From Lysobacter sp. M2-1 (GTDB lineage: Bacteria; Pseudomonadota; Gammaproteobacteria; Xanthomonadales; Xanthomonadaceae): a stretch of DNA of 64,000 bases. The notes under the pieces were generated by a model, which did not search any database, was not told the DNA's origin, and saw only the letters and a list, made by a program, of their open reading frames with translations. Positions 16,805 through 23,818 of the stretch are shown here, piece by piece. Made by a program: the position numbers and the translations under genes. The stretch is taken from positions 124,001 through 188,000 of the forward strand of contig NZ_JAKPBU010000001.1 of NCBI RefSeq assembly GCF_022662495.1, read 5' to 3'. How positions within the stretch are numbered: the first letter of the stretch is position 1; each line of letters starts with the position of its first letter.

Positions 16805-17866
16805 TCACCGAATAATGACGCCCCATGGCATTTCACCGACGGGGATGTCCGCAACCTTACGCAGGGTGGCGGTGTCGATGACGCTGACGCTGTTCGAGCG
16901 TCCATTGGCCACGTAGACCTTGGCGCCGTCGGGCGTGACCGCGGGATTCCACGGCCGCTCGCCAACCGGGATTTCCGCGACCACCTTGCCGCTGGCCACG
17001 TCGATCGCGGTCACGCTGTGCGCACCGCCGTTGGAGGCGTACACACGTTTGCCATCGGGCGAGATCGCAACGCCCGCGGTGCGCAGTGCCGCGGGAACGC
17101 TGGCGATGCGCTTGCGCGCGCCGAGGTCGATCACGTCGACCACGTTGGCCGATTCCTGGGCCACGTAGGCCTTGCCGCCACCTTCGGCGAAGGCGATGCC
17201 GCGCGGGTGGCCGCTGGTGGCGATGCTGGCCACCGACCTGGCGCTCGCAACGTCGATCACGTCGATCGTGTCGGAAGCCTCGTTGCTGGTCAGCACCGAC
17301 TTGCCGTCTGGCGTCCAGACGCAGTGCTCGGGCGCCTTGCCCTGCACGTCGACGTGCGCGCCCAGTGCGAACGTGGCCGCGTCGATGAACATCACCTGGT
17401 TCTGGCCCTCGATGCAGACCACCAGCTGCTTGCCGTCCGGCGAGACGCCGACGCCTTCGGCGCCCTGCCCGATGTCGACGCTGCGCTGCACGGTATCGCT
17501 GGCGATGTCGAGCAGCAGCAGGCGATGCCCTTCGGCATCCACTACGTAAAGCTGCTTGTGGTCAGGCGTGAGCGCGATCTGCTGCAGGCGCTTGCCGAGT
17601 CCGTCGCCGCCCGAGAGCGTGCGCACGACCCGGTCGGTGGACGTGTCGATGATCGAAATCGTGCCGCTCTTCTGGTTCGGGACATAGGCGACCACCACGT
17701 GCGTGGCTGGCGCCGCGGCCGGCGCCTGCGCGGACGTACCATCCTGCTGCGATGCAGGCGCCTGCGGCTTGCAGGCCATCAGCAAAGCAATGCCCGCCGC
17801 CAGCGCGATGACGCGCCAGACCCGGGCATTGCGCGCCCTTCCGCTGGCGGGCCGACGCAACCTCAT
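16805..17866 (-). CDS. YVTN beta-propeller lipoprotein, PQQ-catabolism-associated type
   Basis: A 353-residue seven-bladed propeller built of about 42-residue YVTN repeats ('VYVANGRSNSVSVIDTATLRKVADIPVGEMPWGVIIR' is the last). The family with the 'PWGVI' ending is regularly found beside PQQ-dependent alcohol dehydrogenases (PQQ-dependent catabolism-associated beta-propeller proteins). The N-terminus has a basic start, a hydrophobic core and 'ALLMAC|KPQ', so Cys32 is a likely lipidation site. Its ATG overlaps the cytochrome stop codon (ATGA, 4 nt), making it the last gene of the operon. Role unproven: scaffold, chaperone or electron-transfer partner in the periplasm. Confidence 0.85.
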   Translation of the reverse strand: MRLRRPASGRARNARVWRVIALAAGIALLMACKPQAPASQQDGTSAQAPAAAPATHVVVAYVPNQKSGTISIIDTSTDRVVRTLSGGDGLGKRLQQIALTPDHKQLYVVDAEGHRLLLLDIASDTVQRSVDIGQGAEGVGVSPDGKQLVVCIEGQNQVMFIDAATFALGAHVDVQGKAPEHCVWTPDGKSVLTSNEASDTIDVIDVASARSVASIATSGHPRGIAFAEGGGKAYVAQESANVVDVIDLGARKRIASVPAALRTAGVAISPDGKRVYASNGGAHSVTAIDVASGKVVAEIPVGERPWNPAVTPDGAKVYVANGRSNSVSVIDTATLRKVADIPVGEMPWGVIIR

Positions 17867-18489
17867 CGCGCGCCCGCTGCGTCGGCCGCGGGCGGCTTGA
17901 CCTTGCCCGCCGTGGGATTGATCGAATGCACGTAGGCCAGGATCTTGTTGATCTCCTCGTCGGTCAGCACCTGGCCGAAGGGCATCATCAGGCCGACCAC
18001 GTTTTCCTTGCCCACGCGCGCGTGCCCGTAGGTCGTCTGCATCGCCTGCGAGCCTTCCTTGACCAGCGTATGCAGGGTGCTGTCGTCGCTGCCGTAGACC
18101 CAGATGTCATTGATGAGCGAAGGACACATCCCGCCGCCACCGGTGCCGCCGTGACAGGCATTGCAGCCGGCGGTGAAATAGAGCTTCTTGCCCTCCTCGA
18201 CCAGTTGCGGCGTCGCCTCGATCGGCTCGATCTGCGGGATCGGCTTGGCCGGGCCCGTGGGCGCGGGCATCGCCGTATCCGGCGCGATGCCGCGCGCGGC
18301 CGCCTGTTCGCCCGGCGTCAGACCCTGGTCGGTGGCCGGGGGTGCGGGCGCGGTGGCGGGCGCCGTCGCAGATTCCCGCGCAGTGGCGTCGGGCGGGGAC
18401 GAGGCCTGCGGCTCCGACTTGCCGCAGGCGCCCAGCGCCGTTGCGAACAGGCCGACCAACAGCAGGCATCGAAGATTCTGGAGAGGCAT
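17863..18489 (-). CDS. Cytochrome c lipoprotein, probable electron acceptor of the PQQ dehydrogenase
   Basis: A 208-residue c-type cytochrome. The signal 'LFATALGAC|GKSEPQ' contains a clear lipobox (Cys22). A long Ala/Pro/Thr linker (23-95) leads to a single haem domain with C109-x-x-C112-H113 ('CNACHGGTGGGGMCPSL'). Met168 or Met169 in 'GLMMPFGQVL' is the likely sixth ligand. In PQQ alcohol dehydrogenase operons the adjacent cytochrome (XoxG/PedF-like) takes electrons from the quinoprotein, and position supports that here. The start at 18489 was chosen because AGGA lies 6 nt upstream; starts at 18495 and 18516 are possible. Confidence 0.87.
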   Translation of the reverse strand: MPLQNLRCLLLVGLFATALGACGKSEPQASSPPDATARESATAPATAPAPPATDQGLTPGEQAAARGIAPDTAMPAPTGPAKPIPQIEPIEATPQLVEEGKKLYFTAGCNACHGGTGGGGMCPSLINDIWVYGSDDSTLHTLVKEGSQAMQTTYGHARVGKENVVGLMMPFGQVLTDEEINKILAYVHSINPTAGKVKPPAADAAGAR

Positions 18490-18564
18490 GGGCATTCCTG
18501 AAATGTCGGGGGACAACTAGTCAAAACGGAAAGCATGATTGGCGCATCGAACGTCGCAGGCGCG

Positions 18565-20262
18565 TTATGGCACGGGCTTGTTTGCCCCCGACACCAGCGC
18601 GAGCAGGGCGGGATCGCGCGCCTGCTGCGCCAGCGACAGCGCGCTCTGGCCCTTCGCATCGCGCAGCGCAGGATCCGCACCGGCATCAATCAGCTTGCGC
18701 ACCAGCTCGGGCTTGTGCGCGGCCACCGCCAGCATCAGCGCAGTGACGCCGGCCTTGTTCGCATGATCGACCGGCACGCCCTCGACGATCAGCCGGTCGA
18801 CGGTTTTCGGCAGGTCGGCGACCACCGCGAACATCAGGGCAGTGAAGCCGGCGGGGTTGACCGCGCGCGGATCCGCGCCTGCATCCAGCAGCCGCGCCAC
18901 CAGCGATTCGTCGCCGTTGCGGATGGCAACGGTGAGCGGGGTCCAGCCGTCCTTCGACTGCACGTCGAGGCGTGGTTTCCGGGTCAGCAGCCAGTCCACG
19001 GTTTCGCTGTCGCCAACCCATAATGCGGTCATCAGCGCGGTCCAGCCGTCGCCGTCGCGCGCTTCCAGCTGCGCGCCACCGTCGAGCAGGGCATCACCGA
19101 CGGCGAGCTGGCGCAGGCGGATCGCCTGCTGCATGGGGGTGCGCCCCTGCGTGTCCAGCGCATCCGGCCGCGCGCCGTTGCGCAGCAGCCACGCCACCCG
19201 CGCGGGATCGTTTGCCTTGATCGCGCTTTGCATTTCCTCGTCGGGCGAGGCACCTGTACCCACGCGCTGCTGCATCAGCGCCAACTCGCGCGGATCGGAC
19301 ACGGGCGTATCGCGGTAAGGCGGCGGCTCCGGATACGGCCCGTGCGAGGGTAGCGAACCGGACACCACGCAATCGGCGCATTGCACCAGGGGCACGTTGA
19401 ATTCTTCCAGGATCGCGCGGATCGCATCGCGGTTCCGGGCAAGTGCAGCGTCGAGGCGGTCGCGAAGCGCAACATTGTCGCGATTCACGGCCAGCGACAG
19501 CGAATACTCCAGCACCGTATCGGTCAGGCGGTTTAGCGGCACCATCGTCAGGCCCGACTGCTTGACGTAATAGCCCGCGACGGGCCCCCAGGATTCGGCC
19601 GCATCGAGCTCGCCGGCGGCGACCTGCTGCACCAGCCGCGCAGGATGCTCTTCCGGATGGCGCGCCGAATCGTAGAACAGATACTGCACTTCGCCCTTGA
19701 TGCCGTGCGCATACAGCGCCGCGCGCGCGGGCGAGCTCTGGAACACGCCGATGCGTGCCTGCCGGAGCGCGGCATCGTCCAGCGATGCCGGTCTCAACGG
19801 CTTGTCCCGCGGGCTCACCAGGACATAGGTGGAGCGGAAATAGGGTTTTGTGGTCAGGCCCTGTTCGTAATCCTCGGGCATGTCCATCAGCACGTCGCAC
19901 TTGCCGCTGTTGATGGTGCCGCGCGCCAGGCCGCGTTCGTAATAGGTGCGCCAGTAATATTCCACCGGCATGCCCATGGACTTGCCGAGCAGCTGCGCGA
20001 TCCGGTTCTGATAGCCCTCGCCCGCCTGGTTGGACAGCGGCATGTTGCCCGGATCGGCGCAGATGCGCAGCACGGCGCCAGTCGCGCCTTTGACGTCGAC
20101 AGCAGCTTCGGGTTGCGATGCGTCCGGCGCTGGTTCCTGCTTTGCGCAGGCGGCCAGGGCGATTGCGAGCAACAGCGCGGCGGATCGCCGCTTGGACAGG
20201 CTGGGAGTGGCATGGAGCGGACGCGCCAGGGCGCCGCTCCATGCGATCTGCTTGGACGACAT
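18565..20262 (-). CDS. Quinoprotein-associated substrate-binding protein (XoxJ-like) fused to ankyrin repeats
   Basis: A 565-residue lipoprotein (signal 'LLLAIALAAC|AKQEPAP', Cys39). Residues 62-300 form a periplasmic binding-protein domain beginning 'VLRICADPGNMPLSNQAGEG'. That opening is typical of the quinoprotein dehydrogenase-associated solute-binding family (MoxJ/XoxJ type), thought to help mature PQQ dehydrogenases. A C-x-x-C ('VQCADCVV', 295-298) ends this domain. Residues 340-560 are about six ankyrin repeats with an exact 33-residue period (GWTAL at 406, GWTPL 439, GFTAL 472, GVTAL 505, GQSAL 538). The fusion is unusual. Its ATG shares one base with the dehydrogenase stop (TGATG), so the two are translationally coupled. 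Confidence 0.87.
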   Translation of the reverse strand: MSSKQIAWSGALARPLHATPSLSKRRSAALLLAIALAACAKQEPAPDASQPEAAVDVKGATGAVLRICADPGNMPLSNQAGEGYQNRIAQLLGKSMGMPVEYYWRTYYERGLARGTINSGKCDVLMDMPEDYEQGLTTKPYFRSTYVLVSPRDKPLRPASLDDAALRQARIGVFQSSPARAALYAHGIKGEVQYLFYDSARHPEEHPARLVQQVAAGELDAAESWGPVAGYYVKQSGLTMVPLNRLTDTVLEYSLSLAVNRDNVALRDRLDAALARNRDAIRAILEEFNVPLVQCADCVVSGSLPSHGPYPEPPPYRDTPVSDPRELALMQQRVGTGASPDEEMQSAIKANDPARVAWLLRNGARPDALDTQGRTPMQQAIRLRQLAVGDALLDGGAQLEARDGDGWTALMTALWVGDSETVDWLLTRKPRLDVQSKDGWTPLTVAIRNGDESLVARLLDAGADPRAVNPAGFTALMFAVVADLPKTVDRLIVEGVPVDHANKAGVTALMLAVAAHKPELVRKLIDAGADPALRDAKGQSALSLAQQARDPALLALVSGANKPVP

Positions 20263-22262
20263 CAACTGCGCTTCGCAGCCTTTGCCGCGCCTGTGGCCGG
20301 CCCGGCTGGCGCATCCGCCGCCGGTGCCGCCGCCGGGACGCCGTTGGCGCCCAGGCGGAACACATGCAGCATGCCGCCCGTGGGGATGCTCTGGAAGTCG
20401 TTGCTGAAGGCCAGGCCTGCGGCACCGAGCGCGCCGTAGGGATCCGACGGATCCAGGCCGGCGGTCACCGGCAGGCCGATCCAGCCGCCGATGCCCGAAT
20501 ACACGGCCACGTACTGGTCGGAACCGATCTTGTAGGTAATCGGGTTGCCGATGATCCCGGAGGGCAGCTTGGTTTCCCACAGCTTCTTGCCGTTGTCCTT
20601 ATCCACCGCGCGGAACCAGCCATCGAGCGTGCCGTAGAACACCAGCCCGCCATCGGTGACCAGGGTGCCGCTCCAGGTGGGGAACTTCTCCTCGATCGTC
20701 CAGACCTCCTTGCCGCTGATCACGTCGAAGGCCTTGATGATGCCGAGCGCGCCGGGCTTGTGCGGCTTCATCATCACGTTGGCGAACACGTACGGCATGC
20801 CCTGCATGGTCTTGCCGCGTTCCTGCGGGGTCAGCTCCATGTACCAGTTGTTGGTGCCGCAGAAGAACACGTTGGGCTTGGCCGGATCGACCGAACACGG
20901 CTGCTGGTCCTTGGTGCCCATGGCCGACGGCGACGACGACACCATCTTGCCGACCTCGAGCGGCGAATGCGCCGCCACCTTGACCGGACGGCCGGTCTTC
21001 ATGTCGATGCGTTCGGCCCAGTCCACCGGTCCGTAGGTATGCGCGCGCAGCAGGGTGCCGTCGCGGCGATCGAGCACGTAGGCGAAGCCGTTGCGGTTGA
21101 ACGTGACCAGCGAGGGAACCTTCTTGCCGTCCACGTCCAGGTCCACCAGGATCGGCTCGTTGATGCCGTCGTAGTCCCACTGGTCGAACGGCGTCATCTG
21201 GTAGCCCCAGACGGCCTCGCCGGTGTCGACGTTGCGGGCGAAGATCGTCATCGACCACTTGTTGTCCCAGTCGCCGTTGTTGCAGGCCTCCTGCGTCTGC
21301 GGCTGCGCACCGCAGCGATAGCTCGGGCTCCACAAGCCCGGGTTGCCGGTGCCGATGTAGACCAGCTTGAGTTGCGGGTCGTAGCTGTACCAGCCCCAGG
21401 CCGCGCCGCCGCCGCGCTGCCATTCGTCGCCCGGGAAGGTCTTGATGCCCAGGTCGCCGAGCTGGCCGTATTCCGGATGCGCCTTGTTGAAGTCGGCACC
21501 CAGGCAGATGTCCTTGTCGGCGCCGGTGGCATGACAGGTCCAGACGGTCTTGCCGTCGGCCAGGTTGAACGCCGCCACGCGGCCGCGCACGCCGAATTCG
21601 TTGCCGGAGATGCCGGCGATCACCTTGCCGCTGGCGATGATCGGCGCCATGGTCAGGGTCTCGCCCTTGGCCGGGTCGGCGAATTTCACCTTCCACGCTT
21701 CCTTGCCGGTCTTGGCGTCTAGCGCGATCACGTCGCCCGACAGGCTGTTGAAGACGAACTTGCCGTCGGCGTAGGAACCCCCGCGATTGACGGTGTCGCA
21801 GCACGCGACGGCGACCGAGCGCTCATCCTGCTGGGGCGTGTACTTCCACAGTTCCTTGCCCTGGTCCTGCTGCGAGACATCGATGGCGCGCACGATGTTG
21901 GGATACGCGCTGACGGTGTACATGATGCCGTCGATCACCAGCGGCTGACCCTCGTGGCCGCGCGTGGCGTCGCTTTTCATCTCCCACGACGTCTTGAGGT
22001 CCTTGACGTTCTCGCGGGTGATGTCGGCCAGCGGGCTATGGCGGGTCAGCGCGAAATCGCGACCGATGCCGCCCCAGTTCTCGGGCTTGCCGGCGTTGGT
22101 GAGGAATTCCTGGTCGGTATCGACCGCGGTCGCGGGCGCAGCCGACGTGTCGGCCGGCGCCTGCGCGGCAGGTGTCGATTCCTGGCGTTTGCATGCTGCC
22201 GGCGCAAGCACGAACGCAACGGCCAGAACCGGGGTGAAGAGGCGGGATGCTCTGGAACGCAT
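20262..22262 (-). CDS. PQQ-dependent methanol/ethanol-type dehydrogenase, lanthanide-type (XoxF/ExaF-like)
   Basis: A 666-residue quinoprotein with an eight-bladed propeller fold, oxidising primary alcohols in the periplasm. Landmarks: adjacent cysteines C154-C155 ('VACCDTVNRG'), 'GDWDNKWSMTIFARNVDTGE', and 'FDQWDYDGINEPIL' (D363-Y364-D365). The second Asp, two residues after the catalytic Asp, marks lanthanide-dependent XoxF/ExaF enzymes; calcium MxaF has Ala there. The N-terminus has a hydrophobic signal ending 'APAAC|KRQEST', a lipobox-like site with an unusual Pro at -3. The C-terminus carries an Ala/Pro tail beyond the usual end ('GGMLHVFRLG'). GGGAG 8 nt before the ATG at 22262 supports this start; 22328 would lack a signal. 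First gene of the operon. Confidence 0.92.
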   Translation of the reverse strand: MRSRASRLFTPVLAVAFVLAPAACKRQESTPAAQAPADTSAAPATAVDTDQEFLTNAGKPENWGGIGRDFALTRHSPLADITRENVKDLKTSWEMKSDATRGHEGQPLVIDGIMYTVSAYPNIVRAIDVSQQDQGKELWKYTPQQDERSVAVACCDTVNRGGSYADGKFVFNSLSGDVIALDAKTGKEAWKVKFADPAKGETLTMAPIIASGKVIAGISGNEFGVRGRVAAFNLADGKTVWTCHATGADKDICLGADFNKAHPEYGQLGDLGIKTFPGDEWQRGGGAAWGWYSYDPQLKLVYIGTGNPGLWSPSYRCGAQPQTQEACNNGDWDNKWSMTIFARNVDTGEAVWGYQMTPFDQWDYDGINEPILVDLDVDGKKVPSLVTFNRNGFAYVLDRRDGTLLRAHTYGPVDWAERIDMKTGRPVKVAAHSPLEVGKMVSSSPSAMGTKDQQPCSVDPAKPNVFFCGTNNWYMELTPQERGKTMQGMPYVFANVMMKPHKPGALGIIKAFDVISGKEVWTIEEKFPTWSGTLVTDGGLVFYGTLDGWFRAVDKDNGKKLWETKLPSGIIGNPITYKIGSDQYVAVYSGIGGWIGLPVTAGLDPSDPYGALGAAGLAFSNDFQSIPTGGMLHVFRLGANGVPAAAPAADAPAGPATGAAKAAKRS

Positions 22263-22375
22263 GACAGACACTCCCTGAAGTTGTGAGCTGACGAGCACTG
22301 GCACTGACAGTCGGCGCATGCATCGCACGCATGGCGGCCGGGGCTAGCCTAAGCACGCCAGTCGCCCATTGCCAA

Positions 22376-22393
22376 TATACCCCCCGGCAGTAT
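22376..22393 (-). promoter_or_regulatory. Candidate operator: TATA-C6-GG..AGTAT motif upstream of the PQQ dehydrogenase
   Basis: TATACCCCCCGGCAGTAT lies 114 nt upstream of the dehydrogenase ATG. An AT-flanked G/C tract is the style of operator bound by CsoR/RcnR/FrmR-family repressors, which sense metals or formaldehyde. On the minus strand it contains a TATATT that could serve as a -10 box. This is a visual resemblance only; no such regulator gene is in the window. Confidence 0.25.
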
Positions 22394-22562
22394 CCGGCCC
22401 CGGGTCGCGGAAACGCAGAAAAGTCCTTGAAAACAGAGTCCAAATGGCTTTTCGTCGCGAGCCAGGATGGGCGCGGGATGTTGCAGTGCAACGAGTTTCC
22501 CGCGCGGTATCGCAGCGCAACATCGCCAATCTTGAAGCGGCTCGGCAGGCGCAAACGCATAC

Positions 22563-22591
22563 AAAAAAACGCCGGCGCTAGGCCGGCGTTT
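22563..22591 (-). terminator. Intrinsic terminator after fba
   Basis: A 10-bp perfect stem AAACGCCGGC/GCCGGCGTTT (22567-22576 and 22582-22591) with a 5-nt loop. The run of A at 22563-22569 reads as T7 on the minus strand. It lies 32 nt past the aldolase stop codon and separates fba from the PQQ operon. Confidence 0.9.
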
Positions 22592-22622
22592 CGATGGCTT
22601 TCCCAAGCCGCATGCGCCTCGC

Positions 22623-23633
22623 TCAGGCGGCGGCTTCCCACTGTCCCAGCGCGGCCAGGCCGTTGTCGCGGGCACGCTCGTACACGGTCTGCTGGGCCTT
22701 GGCGAAATTGCCGGCCATGTCCTGGGCCCACAGCTTCAGCGCAGCCTGCTGCATCGCACGGCCATAGGAGAAGCTCAGCGGCCACGGATTCGGGCCCATG
22801 CGGTTCATCGCATCCAGATGCGCGGTGGCGTCATGGTCGCTCTGACCGCCGGACAGGAACACGATGCCCGGCAGGATCGCCGGCACCGCCGACTTCAGGC
22901 ACATCAGGGTGGATTCGGCCACTTCTTCCACGCTCGCCTGCTCCGCGCAATCCTTGCCGGGGACGACCATCGAGGCTTTCAGGATCGTGCCTTCGAGCAT
23001 CACGTTCTGGTTGTACAGCGCATCGAACAGCGAGCGCAGCACCACCTCGGTGACCTCGTAGCAGGTCTCGATGTCGTGATCGCCGTCCATCAGCACTTCC
23101 GGTTCCACCATCGGCACCAGGCCCTGCTCCTGGCACAGCGCGGCATAGCGCGCCAGCGCGTGGCTGTTGGCTTCGATGCAGGTGCCCGAGGGGATGTCCT
23201 CGCCGATGTTGATCACCGCGCGCCACTTGGCGAAGCGCGCACCGAGCTTGTAGTACTCCTTCAGGCGATCGCGCAGCCCGTCCAGACCCTCGGTGATCAG
23301 CTCGCCCGGGAAGCCCGCCAGCGGATGCGTGCCCTTGTCGACCTTGATCCCCGGAATCATGCCGTTGTCGGCCATGTACTTCGCGAACGGCACGCCGGCC
23401 TTGGTCGACTGACGGATGGTCTCGTCGAACAGGATCGCACCGGACAGGTACTGGTTGGCGTTGGGCGCGGTCAGCAGCAGCTCCCGGTAGGCGCGGCGGT
23501 TTTCCTCGGAGGACTCGATGCCCACCCCGTCGAAACGCTTCTGGCAGGTGCTGGCCGATTCGTCGATGGCGATGATGCCCTTGCCCGGCGCGACCATGGC
23601 GCGGGCGGTTTCAGCGAGTTGTTCGATGCTCAT
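22623..23633 (-). CDS. fba: Class I fructose-bisphosphate aldolase
   Basis: A 336-residue Schiff-base aldolase cleaving fructose-1,6-bisphosphate. 'VAPGKGIIAIDESASTCQKRF' and 'LLLTAPNANQYLSGAILFDET' match the animal/plant class I family rather than the short archaeal-type FbaB. The catalytic lysine is K219 in 'LEGTILKASMVVPG', equivalent to the 'LEGTLLKPNMVTPG' lysine of muscle aldolase. 'FLSGGQSDHDATAHL' is the phosphate loop. The start 'MSIEQLAETARAMVAPGKG' at 23633 was chosen over 23714, whose extra residues are unlike the family. Downstream of pyk on the same strand after 185 nt, and closed by a strong terminator. Confidence 0.93.
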   Translation of the reverse strand: MSIEQLAETARAMVAPGKGIIAIDESASTCQKRFDGVGIESSEENRRAYRELLLTAPNANQYLSGAILFDETIRQSTKAGVPFAKYMADNGMIPGIKVDKGTHPLAGFPGELITEGLDGLRDRLKEYYKLGARFAKWRAVINIGEDIPSGTCIEANSHALARYAALCQEQGLVPMVEPEVLMDGDHDIETCYEVTEVVLRSLFDALYNQNVMLEGTILKASMVVPGKDCAEQASVEEVAESTLMCLKSAVPAILPGIVFLSGGQSDHDATAHLDAMNRMGPNPWPLSFSYGRAMQQAALKLWAQDMAGNFAKAQQTVYERARDNGLAALGQWEAAA

Positions 23634-23818
23634 GGCGAAGGCGTCCGGGCGGCGGAAAGGGACCCGAATTATAGCGACCACCCCAACCGCAGGTCCGCAC
23701 CAGCGGAACCGCATGCAAGGCAGCAGCCTTCAAGGGTCTTATCGGCGGAGGACGGCCTTACGCGGCCGACGGACAGAGAGAGCATCGAGACAAGCACAAT
23801 GTCGCGCGCCTCGCTGGT

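Larger units (their letters stand above)
22263..22622. other. 360-nt gap between fba terminator and PQQ operon start
   Basis: No gene was seen. It holds the fba terminator (22563-22591) at one end and the ribosome-binding site of the dehydrogenase at the other. A TATATT-like -10 on the minus strand and a C-tract motif (separate entry) lie around 22374-22393. The PQQ operon promoter must be here. Confidence 0.6.

Noticed and set aside
20262-22262. Reading the quinoprotein as a calcium-type MxaF methanol dehydrogenase
   Set aside because: The second Asp of W-D-Y-D is present, no MxaI small-subunit gene follows, and the partner genes are of the Xox type.
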